DNA of 64,000 nucleotides from Saccharothrix sp. NRRL B-16314 (GTDB lineage Bacteria > Actinomycetota > Actinomycetes > Mycobacteriales > Pseudonocardiaceae). Within the stretch, counting starts at the first letter, position 1. The number at the start of each line of letters is the position of its first letter. Below the pieces are notes generated by a model. It made no database searches, was not told the DNA's origin, and was given only the letters and a program-made list of their open reading frames with translations. The stretch lies in the NCBI RefSeq assembly GCF_000716595.1, contig NZ_JNXC01000001.1:434001-498000 (forward strand), written 5' to 3'. Both the position numbers and the translations under genes were made by a program. Shown here in pieces: positions 34,511 to 43,230 of this stretch.

Positions 34511-35944
34511 TCAGAGGATCGGCTCGGGCGCGTAGCCGGCCGCGGCGGGGTGCTTCGCCACCACGTCCTCCACCTGCCGGACCACGTCCGCGACCTGGTG
34601 CTCGGCCACACCGGTGAACGACAGCCGGTCGGCCAGCAGCGCGTCGAGCGCGGCCCGGTCCAGCGGCAGGCGGTCGTCGGCGGCGAGCCGGTCCAGCAGG
34701 TCGTTCCGAGCCAGCCCCTGCTCGCGCATGGCCAACGCCACCGCGACCGCGTGCTCCTTGATGGCCTCGTGCGCCGTCTCCCGGCCGACACCCGCCCGGA
34801 TCGCGCCCATCAGCACCTTCGTGGTGGCCAGGAACGGCAGGTAGCGGTCCAGTTCGCGGGCGACGACCGCCGGGTACGCGCCGAACTCGTCCAGCACCGT
34901 GAGGAACGTCTCCAGCAGCCCGTCGAACGCGAAGAACGCGTCCGGCAGCGCGACCCGGCGCACCACCGAGCACGAGACGTCGCCCTCGTTCCACTGGTCG
35001 CCCGACAGCTCGCCGACCATGGACAGGTAGCCGCGCAGGATCACCGCGAACCCGTTCACCCGCTCGCACGACCGGGTGTTCATCTTGTGCGGCATCGCGC
35101 TGGAGCCGACCTGACCGGCCTTGAAGCCCTCGGTGACCAGCTCGTGGCCCGCCATCAGCCGGATCGTCTTGGCCAGCGACGACGGACCCGCGGCCAGCTG
35201 CACGAGCGCGGAGACCACGTCGAAGTCCAGCGACCGCGGGTAGACCTGGCCGACGCTGGTCAGCACCTTCTCGAAGCCGAGGTGGCCCGCGACGGTCCGC
35301 TCCAGCTCCACCAGCTTGTCCCGGTCGCCGCCGACCAGGTCGAGCATGTCCTGGGCGGTGCCGACCGGCCCCTTGATGCCGCGCAGCGGGTAGCGGGCGA
35401 TCAGCTCGTCCAGCCGCTGGAACGCGACCAGCACCTCGTCCGCGGCGGACGCGAAGCGCTTGCCGAGCGTGGTGGCCTGGGCGGCGACGTTGTGCGAGCG
35501 GCCCGCCATGACGAGGTCGGTGTGCTCCGCGGCACGGCGCGCGAGGCGGGCCAGGACGGCGGCCGTCTTGCCGCGCACGTGCTCCAGGGACCGCAGGACC
35601 TGCAACTGCTCGACGTTCTCGGTGAGGTCGCGCGAGGTCATGCCCTTGTGCACGTGCTCGTGCCCGGCGAGCGCGTTGAACTCCTCGATGCGCGCCTTCA
35701 CGTCGTGCCGCGTGACCCGCTCGCGCTCGGCGATGGACGCCAGGTCGACCTGCTCGACCACCCGCTCGTAGTCGGCGACGGCCGCGGCCGGCACGTCGAC
35801 GCCGAGCTCGGCCTGCGCCCGCAGGACCGCGAGCCACAGCTGCCGCTCCAACACGATCTTGTGCTCGGCGGACCACAGGGTGGCCAGCTCCGTGGAGGCG
35901 TAGCGACCGGCGAGGACATTGGCGATGCGGGGCTTGGGCGTCAC
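34511..35944 (-). CDS. purB: Adenylosuccinate lyase PurB
   Basis: The 477-residue protein has the fumarase/aspartase-superfamily signature GSSAMPHKMN (near 275), with the conserved His-containing AGRSHNVAAQ and TSRDLTEN upstream. It cleaves SAICAR and adenylosuccinate, releasing fumarate. GTG 35944 is leaderless: TATCCT (35951-35956) lies 6 nt upstream, one of the best -10 boxes here. Confidence 0.97.
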   Translation of the reverse strand: MTPKPRIANVLAGRYASTELATLWSAEHKIVLERQLWLAVLRAQAELGVDVPAAAVADYERVVEQVDLASIAERERVTRHDVKARIEEFNALAGHEHVHKGMTSRDLTENVEQLQVLRSLEHVRGKTAAVLARLARRAAEHTDLVMAGRSHNVAAQATTLGKRFASAADEVLVAFQRLDELIARYPLRGIKGPVGTAQDMLDLVGGDRDKLVELERTVAGHLGFEKVLTSVGQVYPRSLDFDVVSALVQLAAGPSSLAKTIRLMAGHELVTEGFKAGQVGSSAMPHKMNTRSCERVNGFAVILRGYLSMVGELSGDQWNEGDVSCSVVRRVALPDAFFAFDGLLETFLTVLDEFGAYPAVVARELDRYLPFLATTKVLMGAIRAGVGRETAHEAIKEHAVAVALAMREQGLARNDLLDRLAADDRLPLDRAALDALLADRLSFTGVAEHQVADVVRQVEDVVAKHPAAAGYAPEPIL

Positions 35945-35993
35945 GTGACCAGGATATTTCGGCGTGGCCGCGGGCCGGACGCCGGGGAGCGCG

Positions 35994-36785
35994 TCACCAC
36001 AGCCGCAGCAGCGGGTCCACGGCCAGGAGCGTCAACTGCTCCGCGGTCAGGGCCACCTCGGACCGCCGGTCGCCGCCCGTGATCGGGTCGTGGTCGTAGG
36101 CGCTGACCTGCACCACCGACCCGTCGCTGCGGAAGTGCACCGCCGTCCGGGACGTCACGTCCGACTCCGGGTCGGTGACCGTCGCGGATTCCAGGTAGGT
36201 GCCGTCCCCCTGCCGCAACGCCGCGCCGCAGGTGGACACGGCGCAGTACTCCTCGCGGGTCAGCCGCAACGGGGGCGTGCTGAGCTGCACGACGACCACG
36301 CTGGTGGCCACGTCGTCGCGGAAGCGCACGACGCCGGTGAGGTACCCCGCCCGGTCCTGCGGGTACGGCTCGGTGAAGTCGACCTTCAGGACCTCCACCC
36401 CCGGCACGACCGAGGTGAACCGCTCGGACAGGTACGTCGCGAGGTACTTCGTGGTGCCCGCCGACAGCTGGGCGCTGGGCGCCGGCGCGTACAACGACTT
36501 CGGCGTCACCTGGACAGGTTTGGTGGACGTGGGGGAGGACGGCGCCGCCGTGATCGTCAACACCGGCCCTTGCGCTGCGTCGATCCCCGGCCCCCGGTCG
36601 AGCTCACCGGGCAGGGACAGCGCCGTCCCGGTGAGGGCGAGCGTCGCCACCGCCACGGCCACCAGCGCACGACGCCGCCGGCGCACGTGCTCGGCCCGTC
36701 GGATCAACTCGTCCGCGTCGAAGTTCAGCGGCGGCTCGTCACCGATCGCCGCCAGCAGTCCTTCCCTCAGATCCGCCTCGCTCAT
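35994..36785 (-). CDS. Single-pass membrane protein, partner of a SigE-family sigma factor
   Basis: The 263-residue protein has a short cytoplasmic N-terminus (MSEADLREGLLAAIGDEPP), one transmembrane helix preceded by RRRRR (about 45-65), and an extracytoplasmic domain with a Cys pair (EEYCAVSTCG). Such proteins sit downstream of SigE-family genes and may act as anti-sigma or sensor partners (inference). GGAGGT precedes ATG 36785. It is coupled to a 31-residue frame, itself coupled to the sigma gene. Confidence 0.75.
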   Translation of the reverse strand: MSEADLREGLLAAIGDEPPLNFDADELIRRAEHVRRRRRALVAVAVATLALTGTALSLPGELDRGPGIDAAQGPVLTITAAPSSPTSTKPVQVTPKSLYAPAPSAQLSAGTTKYLATYLSERFTSVVPGVEVLKVDFTEPYPQDRAGYLTGVVRFRDDVATSVVVVQLSTPPLRLTREEYCAVSTCGAALRQGDGTYLESATVTDPESDVTSRTAVHFRSDGSVVQVSAYDHDPITGGDRRSEVALTAEQLTLLAVDPLLRLW

Positions 36786-36877
36786 GCGCGCACCTCCCCG
36801 ACACCCTTCATGGCGCGAGCGACGCACGCCGCGCCGGACGACCCGGCGCCGAACGACCCGGCTGCCTGCTCGCTCAT
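36782..36877 (-). CDS. 31-aa open frame coupling sigma factor and membrane partner
   Basis: MSEQAAGSFG starts at ATG 36877, overlapping the sigma-factor stop (ATGA), and its own stop overlaps the next start (ATGA again). It has Gly/Ser/Ala composition and ends VGEVRA. Double coupling suggests it is translated, either as a small protein or only to pass ribosomes to the downstream gene. The downstream gene also has a good ribosome binding site within this frame. Confidence 0.5.
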   Translation of the reverse strand: MSEQAAGSFGAGSSGAACVARAMKGVGEVRA

Positions 36878-37404
36878 GACGCCACCACCACCCCGCGCTC
36901 CAGTTGCTCGACCGCCGCCCGCAGCGCCACCAGCCCGCGCGACGTCTGGCTCTTGACCGTGCCCTCGGTGCACCCCATCGCCACCGCGACCTCGCTCACC
37001 GGCAAGTCCTCGAAGTACCGAAGCACGAGCACGGCCCGCTGCCGAGGCGGCACGCGCAACAACGCCGCGTGCACCAGGTCACGCGCCCACAGCCGCTCGC
37101 CCGACCGCTCCGGGTCGGCGGACGAGTCGGCGACGTCCGGCACCTCGCCGTCGCGCTGCTCCACCCGCCGCCACGGTCTGCGCTTCTCGTCCAGCCACGT
37201 GCGCAGCAGCACCTTGCGGGCGTACGCCGAGGCGTTGTCCCGCCACTCGATCCGGTGCCACGCCTGGTAGAGCTTCAGCAGGCTGGCCTGCATCAGGTCC
37301 TCGGCCATGTGCCAGTCGCCGCAGAACAGGTACGCCGTGCGCCGCAACGAAGCGGCATGGCCCACCGCGAACTCACGGAAGCCCTGCTCGTCGGCCTTGC
37401 GCAT
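36874..37404 (-). CDS. SigE-family RNA polymerase sigma factor
   Basis: The 176-residue sigma factor has region 2 (LRRTAYLFCGDWHMAEDLMQASLLKLYQ) and region 4 (VPPRQRAVLVLRYFEDLPVSEVA, GCTEGTVKSQTSRGL). It is of the SigE/SigM-like ECF class common in actinomycetes. ATG 37404 has GGAAGGGG upstream, preferred over the ATG at 37428. It heads the three-frame module with the 31-aa frame and membrane partner. Confidence 0.9.
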   Translation of the reverse strand: MRKADEQGFREFAVGHAASLRRTAYLFCGDWHMAEDLMQASLLKLYQAWHRIEWRDNASAYARKVLLRTWLDEKRRPWRRVEQRDGEVPDVADSSADPERSGERLWARDLVHAALLRVPPRQRAVLVLRYFEDLPVSEVAVAMGCTEGTVKSQTSRGLVALRAAVEQLERGVVVAS

Positions 37405-37449
37405 TCGATCCCCTTCCGCGCCCTCCACCCCTTCAAACGCGGTTGGAGG

Positions 37450-38034
37450 TCAGCGGGGTTGCATCGACTTCCCGAGCATGCGCCGGGCGGCGGCCCGCGG
37501 GTCGGGGCTGATCTCGATCAGGGCGTTCACCACGGCGCCGTCGACCAGCGCGATCAGCTCCTCCACGCGTTCGCGGCTGACCGGCTGGCCGGCGCGGGCG
37601 AAGATGTCGAACAGCAGGGAGTGGAGCTCGCCGGACAGCTTGCGCATCAACGGCCGCAGGTAGGGCCGCCGCCCGGTGGCGACCAGGCGCTCGTACCGCA
37701 GCAGCACGGCCTCCGCGTCGCGGTCGCCCGTCGGCCCGAGCAGCAGGTCGAGCACGAGTTCGATGAACGCGTCGCCGCCGCACTCGCGCGGGTCCAGCTC
37801 GTCCAGCCGGGCCTTGCCGTAGGCCAGCTCGCCGTTGCCCTGGAACTCGAGCGCGGCGGTGACCAGCTCGTCCAGCGAGTCGAAGTAGTACGTGGTGGAG
37901 GCCAGTGGCAGGCCCGCGCGCTCGGCGACGGCGCGGTGCCGGATCGCGTCGAAGCCGCCGTCGACCAGGAGGCCGGCGGCGGCTTCGACCAGCGCCTGGC
38001 GCCGGCGTTCGCCCTTGGGCGTTGCGGCTGTCAT
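37450..38034 (-). CDS. TetR-family regulator
   Basis: The 194-residue protein has the TetR N-terminal HTH (GERRRQALVEAAAGLL, AVAERAGLPLASTTYYFDS) and a ligand domain. It lies 12 nt after the SMR pump gene on the same strand, so it probably represses the operon that contains it. The palindromic sites at 38400-38426 are its likely targets. Confidence 0.9.
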   Translation of the reverse strand: MTAATPKGERRRQALVEAAAGLLVDGGFDAIRHRAVAERAGLPLASTTYYFDSLDELVTAALEFQGNGELAYGKARLDELDPRECGGDAFIELVLDLLLGPTGDRDAEAVLLRYERLVATGRRPYLRPLMRKLSGELHSLLFDIFARAGQPVSRERVEELIALVDGAVVNALIEISPDPRAAARRMLGKSMQPR

Positions 38035-38046
38035 GCAGGGAAGGTA

Positions 38047-38370
38047 CTAGTGGCTGCCGCCGGCCAGGTTGAGGCCGACGACACCGCTGACGATGAGGGC
38101 GATCGAGACGAGCTTGAGCGTGCTGACGCCGTCGCCGAGCCAGACCATGCCGACCACGGCGGTGAGCGCCGCGCCGATCCCGGTCCACACCGCGTACGCC
38201 GGTCCGGCGGGCAGCTGCTTCATCGCCCAGGCCAGGCCCGCGAAGCTGATCAGCGCGAGCACGACGAAGGACACCGACCACCACAGCCTGCTGAAGCCGT
38301 CCGACAGCTTCAGCGAGATCGCCCACCCGGCCTCGAACACCCCGGACACGACGAGCACGATCCACGCCAC
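38047..38370 (-). CDS. Small multidrug resistance (SMR) efflux protein
   Basis: The 107-residue protein has four transmembrane helices and SMR marks: WIVLVVSGVFEAGWAISLKLS with the essential membrane glutamate near residue 13, and GPAYAVWTGIGAA. It exports cationic compounds or guanidinium using protons. GTG 38370 is chosen because GGAGGT lies 7 nt upstream. It is co-transcribed with its TetR regulator. Confidence 0.92.
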   Translation of the reverse strand: MAWIVLVVSGVFEAGWAISLKLSDGFSRLWWSVSFVVLALISFAGLAWAMKQLPAGPAYAVWTGIGAALTAVVGMVWLGDGVSTLKLVSIALIVSGVVGLNLAGGSH

Positions 38371-38399
38371 GCGGACCACCTCCCACTTCCGGCACGAGC

Positions 38400-38426
38400 G
38401 TACCAAGTTAGTGGTACGCACGTACC
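38400..38426. promoter_or_regulatory. Candidate TetR operator upstream of the SMR-tetR operon
   Basis: Three related half-sites occur: GTACCA (38400-38405), TGGTAC (38412-38417) and GTACCA (38422-38427). They give two overlapping palindromes, GTACCA-N6-TGGTAC and GGTAC-N4-GTACC (38413-38426). Location 30-55 nt before the SMR start fits autorepression by TetR. Confidence 0.6.
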
Positions 38427-38466
38427 AGAACGGGTGGTGATCCCGCTCTCCGCGAGCCGGGGCGGC

Positions 38467-39222
38467 TCAGCGACCCGCCGCGAGCCGTTCCGCCAACGCC
38501 GGCAACCTGGCCGCGAACGGCTCGTCCGACGAACCCTCGGCCGCCTGGCTGAGCACGTACAACTCCTCGCCGTCGGACGTCTTCGCGCTCGCGAACTCGA
38601 AGGTGCGGTCCGGCACCAGGCCCATCGTGCCGAGCGGCGCGACCACCACCGACACGGTGCCGTACACCGCGCCGTCACGGACCAGGAAACTCGCTCCGCG
38701 CGCCCCGGCCGGGCAGTTCGCGCTCGCCGGCGCCGCCTGCGACGGGTTGGCGACCGAGAGCTCGTCGGCGAGGGCGACGGCGAGCTCCCGGTCCACCTCA
38801 ACGCACCCGCGTTGGGCGCTGCCGACCCGCGGGTCGGCACTCCCCGATGGCTCGTCCCCCTGCGTAGACGGGTCTTCGGGGATGCTCTTGGGCGGAATCC
38901 CGCCACTCCGGTCCGGTGACGCGTCCTTCGGCACCATCTCCGGTTCGGCGGCGGTGAAAGGTGAGACGTTAGGGGACGAGGCGCCCTGATAGGAACCCAC
39001 CGCCGCGGTGTCGCCGGCCGAGTCCGACCGCACGAGGTCCGTCGTGGCGACGATGCCGCCGAGCACCAGCACGAGACCCATGGTGGAGCCGAGCGCGATC
39101 GCCGACCGCCGCTTCGCGGTCGCCCGTGCCGACGCCGACCGCACGCCGTCCACGTCGAAGGACGGGGGCGGCGCTTCACTGGCCGCGTCGCGGAACAGCT
39201 CCGTGAGCTTCTGCTCGTCCAC
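38467..39222 (-). CDS. Single-pass membrane protein, partner of a second SigE-family sigma factor
   Basis: The 251-residue protein begins MDEQKLTELFRDAASEAPPPSFDVD, has a transmembrane helix at about 45-62 and a long extracytoplasmic part with a disordered Ser/Pro region (about 70-130) and a folded end with two cysteines (RGCVEVDRE, SANCPAG). It resembles the other sigma partner in plan only. A strong AGGAGGAGGT precedes GTG 39222, 14 nt after the sigma-factor stop. Anti-sigma function is inferred from context. Confidence 0.75.
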   Translation of the reverse strand: MDEQKLTELFRDAASEAPPPSFDVDGVRSASARATAKRRSAIALGSTMGLVLVLGGIVATTDLVRSDSAGDTAAVGSYQGASSPNVSPFTAAEPEMVPKDASPDRSGGIPPKSIPEDPSTQGDEPSGSADPRVGSAQRGCVEVDRELAVALADELSVANPSQAAPASANCPAGARGASFLVRDGAVYGTVSVVVAPLGTMGLVPDRTFEFASAKTSDGEELYVLSQAAEGSSDEPFAARLPALAERLAAGR

Positions 39223-39236
39223 CTACCTCCTCCTGC

Positions 39237-39755
39237 TCACGACGCCGGCCGCAAGTCTTCGATCGTGTCGCCCAGCGCCTCGCGCAGGGCTTCCAGTCCC
39301 CGTGAGGTCTGGCTCTTCACCGTGCCCTCGGAGCACCCCAACGCCTCGGCCGCCGCCGCGACGTCCAGGCCCTCCAGGAACCTGAGCACGAGCACCGCCC
39401 GCTGACGTGGTGGCACCCGCCGCAAACCCGCGACCAGTGCCTCGCGCGTCGCGACCGCGTCCCCGATCTCACCGTCACCCGAGGGCGTCTCCGGGACCTC
39501 GTCCACGAAGCGCTCCCGCCGCCACGGCCGCCGCGACTCGTCGATCACCGCGCGCACCAGGGTCCGGCGGACGTAGGCGTCCAGGGCCTGCTTGTCCCGG
39601 ACCTTGCGCCACCTGCGGTGCAACGCGACGAACGCGGTCTGCGCGAGGTCGTCCGCCCGGTGCCAGTCACCACAGAGCAGGAACGCCGTTCGGCGCACGG
39701 CCTCCCGGCGAGCCACGAAATACTCCGCGAACTCCTGCTCGTCGCGCTGATCCAC
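39237..39755 (-). CDS. SigE-family RNA polymerase sigma factor
   Basis: The 172-residue protein has region 2 (VRRTAFLLCGDWHRADDLAQTAFVALHRRW) and region 4 (PPRQRAVLVLRFLEGLDVAAAAEALGCSEGTVKSQ). It is a close paralog of the factor at 36874. GTG 39755 is preferred over GTG 39785 because GGAGAG lies 7 nt upstream. The two modules are separated by the SMR-tetR operon. Confidence 0.9.
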   Translation of the reverse strand: MDQRDEQEFAEYFVARREAVRRTAFLLCGDWHRADDLAQTAFVALHRRWRKVRDKQALDAYVRRTLVRAVIDESRRPWRRERFVDEVPETPSGDGEIGDAVATREALVAGLRRVPPRQRAVLVLRFLEGLDVAAAAEALGCSEGTVKSQTSRGLEALREALGDTIEDLRPAS

Positions 39756-39908
39756 GCGGACTCTCTCCGCTCGTCGTGCTTGCACTTACCGGACGGAACC
39801 GATGGCGCTTACGGTTGCACGCCCGTTTCCGGAGACTTGGGTCACCCCCCATCGTGGTACCGCCGGCACGACCGGGTCAGGGCTTGCCCGGTGTGATGTG
39901 ATCCATTC

Positions 39909-40928
39909 GTGACCCAGCTCGCACCGCTCGACTTCCGCTCCGACACCGTCACCCGGCCGGACGAGGCCATGAGACTCGCCATGTCGGCGGCCGACGTCGC
40001 CGACGACGTCCTCGACCACGACCCCACCATGAAGCTGCTCGAAGAGCGCGTCGCGGACCTGTTGGGCGTGGAAGCCGCCCTGTGGGTGCCGTCGGGGTCG
40101 ATGGGCAACCTCATCGCGTTGACCGTGCACCTGCGTCCCGGTGACCGGTTCCTGGCGCCTCGCGGGGCGCACGTGCTCGACAACGAACTCGGCACGGCCG
40201 CGTGGATCGCGGGCGGCATGCCCCATCCGCTGGAGTGCGACGCCGGGCCCGGCCGGGCGTCTCCGGACGCGGTGCGCGCGGCGGCGGGCACGTCCGGGCC
40301 GTACTACACGCTGCGCACGACGCTCTTGTGCCTGGAGAACACGCACAACGCGTCCGGTGGGGCGGTGACGCAGCCCGACGAGCACGCCCTGCTGGTGTCG
40401 GCGGCGCGGGAGACCGGGCTGCGGGTCCACCTGGACGGCGCCCGGCTGTGGAACGCGGCCGTGGCGTTGGGCCTGCCACCCGCGGCGCTGACGGTCGGCG
40501 TCGACACGGTGCAGGTGTGCCTGTCCAAGGGGCTCGGCGCGCCGGTCGGGTCGGTCGTGGCCGGGTCGTCGTCGTTCGTGGTTGAGGCGCGGCGGGTGCG
40601 GAAGATGCTCGGCGGCGGCGTCCGGCAGGGCGGTGTGCTGGCCGCCGCGGGCCTGATGGGGCTCGACCGGATCGACGACCTGGCGCAGGACCACGTGAAC
40701 GCCCGCGCGCTGGCGCAGGGGCTGGTGGAGCTGGGCTGGCAGGTGGATCCGCCGGAGACGAACATCGTGCTGGCCGGCGTGCCGGACCTGGAGGTGACGT
40801 TGACCGGGCTGCGCCACCTGGGCGTGTACGCCGGGCCGATGGCGGGCAAGGTGCGGTTCGTGCTGCACCGGGACTTGCGGGCGGAGGACGTGGCGGAAGC
40901 CCTGCGGCGGATCGCGTCGGCGAGCTGA
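39909..40928 (+). CDS. Low-specificity L-threonine aldolase
   Basis: The 339-residue PLP enzyme has the family start LDFRSDTVTRP, the DVADDVLDHDPTMKLLEE motif, HLDGARLWNAA, and the Schiff-base lysine in CLSKGLGAPVGS. It splits threonine or allo-threonine into glycine and acetaldehyde. GTG 39909 is the start; no ribosome binding site is apparent. Confidence 0.93.
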   Translation: MTQLAPLDFRSDTVTRPDEAMRLAMSAADVADDVLDHDPTMKLLEERVADLLGVEAALWVPSGSMGNLIALTVHLRPGDRFLAPRGAHVLDNELGTAAWIAGGMPHPLECDAGPGRASPDAVRAAAGTSGPYYTLRTTLLCLENTHNASGGAVTQPDEHALLVSAARETGLRVHLDGARLWNAAVALGLPPAALTVGVDTVQVCLSKGLGAPVGSVVAGSSSFVVEARRVRKMLGGGVRQGGVLAAAGLMGLDRIDDLAQDHVNARALAQGLVELGWQVDPPETNIVLAGVPDLEVTLTGLRHLGVYAGPMAGKVRFVLHRDLRAEDVAEALRRIASAS

Positions 40929-40932
40929 GACC

Positions 40933-41673
40933 TCAGGTCTTCGCCGACCGCAGCTCCTCGCGCAGTTCGGCCAGCTCCGCCCGGACCAGGCGGAGCTCGG
41001 CCAGCGTGGCCTGCTCGGCGTCGGCCAGCGAGTCCTCCACGCCGCTCATCCGCTCGACCAGCCAGGACGCGATCGTGCCGGTGATGACACCCAGCAGGGC
41101 GATGCCGCCGACCATGAGCAGTGCGGCGACCAGTCGCCCCTCCCAGGTGACGGGGTAGCGGTCGCCGTAACCGACGGTGGAGATCGTCGTGAGCGTCCAC
41201 CAGGCGGCGTCGCCGAACGTGGTGATGGTGGCGTCCGGGTGGTTGCGCTCCGCGTCCAGCACGGCCAGGGAGGCGCACAGGCCGACCAGGAAGGTGATGC
41301 CCGCGGCGTAGACGCCGACGCGTTTCCGGAAGTTGCCCGAGAACCGGCGGTTGAGCACCTTGAGGACGCTGATCAGCCGCAGCACCCGCAGCTGGCGGAC
41401 CATCGGCAACAGCACCGCGAGCAGGTCGAACCAGTGGGTGACGAGGAACTTCCGCTTGTCGACGGCGAGCTTCAGGCGGACGGCGAAGTCCACCGCGAAC
41501 ACCAGCCAGACCAGCCAGAGGACGACCTCCAGCACCTCGTGCAGGCCGGCGGTCGCGCGGTTGTCGAGGACCTGCCAGCCGTAGACGAGCAGGAAGACGA
41601 CGGCTAGGGCGGTCAGCGGCCACTCGGCGCGCTGCTCCCACCGGGCGAGGCGGCGGTCATCGGTCTCGAACAC
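40933..41673 (-). CDS. Voltage-gated-type potassium channel
   Basis: The protein (246 residues from GTG 41673) has six predicted helices, an S4-like Arg-rich segment RQLRVLRLISVLKVLNRR, and the selectivity filter STVGYGDRYP. A C-terminal coiled coil (ATLAELRLVRAELAELREEL) may hold the tetramer together. It conducts potassium across the membrane. The start is uncertain: an upstream GTG at 41707-41709 lies inside a GGAGGTGG stretch that itself looks like a ribosome binding site. Confidence 0.9.
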   Translation of the reverse strand: MFETDDRRLARWEQRAEWPLTALAVVFLLVYGWQVLDNRATAGLHEVLEVVLWLVWLVFAVDFAVRLKLAVDKRKFLVTHWFDLLAVLLPMVRQLRVLRLISVLKVLNRRFSGNFRKRVGVYAAGITFLVGLCASLAVLDAERNHPDATITTFGDAAWWTLTTISTVGYGDRYPVTWEGRLVAALLMVGGIALLGVITGTIASWLVERMSGVEDSLADAEQATLAELRLVRAELAELREELRSAKT

Positions 41674-41743
41674 CGACCCATGGTGCGTCCCCGGTCGGCG
41701 ATTTACCACCTCCGGGCGGAAATCCCGGCCCGATCAGGCCTCG

Positions 41744-41917
41744 TCAGGGCCCTTTGATGCCCTTCGGGCGCTTGCCGCTCTTGATGGCGCCGTACGCGGC
41801 GGTGCCGAGGAACAGCACGCCACCGACGATGGCGAGCCAGAAGACGCCTTCGATGACGGCGCCGAGCACGGTGATCACGAGCCACGCCGCGAGCAGCCAC
41901 AGGATTATTCGCACCAT
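41744..41917 (-). CDS. 57-aa two-helix membrane protein
   Basis: The protein starts MVRIILWLLAAWLVITVLGA and continues with a second hydrophobic helix (VFWLAIVGGVLFLGTAAYGA), ending in a basic tail SGKRPKGIKGP. Codon third positions are mostly G/C, supporting coding. Small hydrophobic proteins of this kind are common in actinomycetes; function unknown. ATGCCAC and GTGGCAT (41916-41937) form an inverted repeat over the start codon. Confidence 0.75.
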   Translation of the reverse strand: MVRIILWLLAAWLVITVLGAVIEGVFWLAIVGGVLFLGTAAYGAIKSGKRPKGIKGP

Positions 41918-41984
41918 GCCACCCGAACGTGTGGCATCCGTGATCAGTTCCCCCCGACCCCGCCGATCACGGGTACAACAGTCA

Positions 41985-43154
41985 TCATGATGACGACAAC
42001 CAAGGCCCCAGCCGCCGCAGCGCCTCCTCGATGTCGTGAGCCGCGCCGGCGAAGGACATCCGGACGTACTCGTGCCCGCGCACCGGGTCGAAGTCGATGC
42101 CCGGCACGATCGCGACCCCGGTGTCGTCCAGCAGGCGGCGGCAGAAGTCCATCGAGTCGTCGGTGAGGTGCGAGACGTCGGCGTAGGCGTAGAAGGCGCC
42201 GTCGGCGGGGGCGACCTTGTCGATGCCGAGGTCGGCCAGGCCCTTGAGCAGCACGTCCCGGTTGAGGCGGTACCCCTCGACCAGGCGTTCGGTCTGCGCG
42301 TACGACTCGGGCTCGAACGCGGCGACGGCCGCGTGCTGGGCCAGGGCGGGCGGGCAGAGCGTGAAGTTGCCCGTCAACCGGTCCACCGCCCGGCGCAGGT
42401 CGGCCGGGAGCACCATCCACCCCAACCGCCAGCCGGTCATCGCGAACGTCTTGGAGAAGGAGTTGACCACGATGGAATCCCGGGAGGAGGTCTCCCAGGC
42501 GCATGCGAGCGGCGTGCCGTAGCTGATGCCGTGGTAGATCTCGTCGCTGACCAACCGGACGCCGTGCTCGGTGCACCAGCCGGCCAACCCGGCCAGCTCG
42601 TCCGGCGCCAGCACCGTGCCCGTCGGGTTGGCCGGACTGGCCACCACCAGCCCGTCCAGCGGCCCGGTGTCGCGCGCGAGGTCGTCCAACATCGCCACGG
42701 TCGGCTGGAAGCGCGTCTCCGGCCCGCAGGGCAGTTCGACCACCTCACACCCCAACGCCCGCAGGATGTTGCGGTAGGCCGGGTAGCCGGGCCGGGCCAG
42801 CGCGACCCGGTCACCGGCCTCGAAAGAAGCGAGGAAGCCCAGCAGGAACGCCCCGGACGACCCGGTCGTCACCACGACGTCGTCGGCCGAGATCTCCAGG
42901 CCGTACTGCCGGAAGTAGTGGCCCGCCAGGGCTTCGCGCAGCTCCACGATCCCGAGCTGCTCGGTGTACCCGAGGGTCTGCTCCCTCAGGGCACGCTGAG
43001 CGGCCTCCAGCACGGGCGCGGGTGCGGGGCTGGACGGCTGACCGGCCGCCAGCGACACCACGTCCCCCACCGTCCGCTGCCGCCGCGCCGCAGCGGACAA
43101 CACCTCCATGACGTGGAACGGAGGCACATCCGCCCGCCCGGAAACACTCAGCAT
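41985..43154 (-). CDS. Class I/II PLP aminotransferase
   Basis: The 389-residue protein shows the fold-type I pattern: LGYTEQLGIVELREALA, TTGSSGAFLLG, ASPANPTGT, VSDEIYHGISYG and the lysine in SFSKTFAMTGWRLGW. Such enzymes transaminate aspartate, aromatic or branched substrates; specificity is not evident. ATG 43154 is leaderless, with TAGCCT (43162-43167) 7 nt upstream. Confidence 0.92.
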   Translation of the reverse strand: MLSVSGRADVPPFHVMEVLSAAARRQRTVGDVVSLAAGQPSSPAPAPVLEAAQRALREQTLGYTEQLGIVELREALAGHYFRQYGLEISADDVVVTTGSSGAFLLGFLASFEAGDRVALARPGYPAYRNILRALGCEVVELPCGPETRFQPTVAMLDDLARDTGPLDGLVVASPANPTGTVLAPDELAGLAGWCTEHGVRLVSDEIYHGISYGTPLACAWETSSRDSIVVNSFSKTFAMTGWRLGWMVLPADLRRAVDRLTGNFTLCPPALAQHAAVAAFEPESYAQTERLVEGYRLNRDVLLKGLADLGIDKVAPADGAFYAYADVSHLTDDSMDFCRRLLDDTGVAIVPGIDFDPVRGHEYVRMSFAGAAHDIEEALRRLGPWLSSS

Positions 43155-43230
43155 GCCGGTCAGGCTAATGGACCCCGTCCCGGCCGACGGCCGCCCGCAC
43201 CCGAACCCGTCCGTCCTACGCGGACCGTCC

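Noticed and set aside
34187..36082. A repeat protein with VSRVGE units read from the 18-bp array
   Set aside because: It continues antisense through purB, has no ribosome binding site, and the repeat alone explains the pattern.
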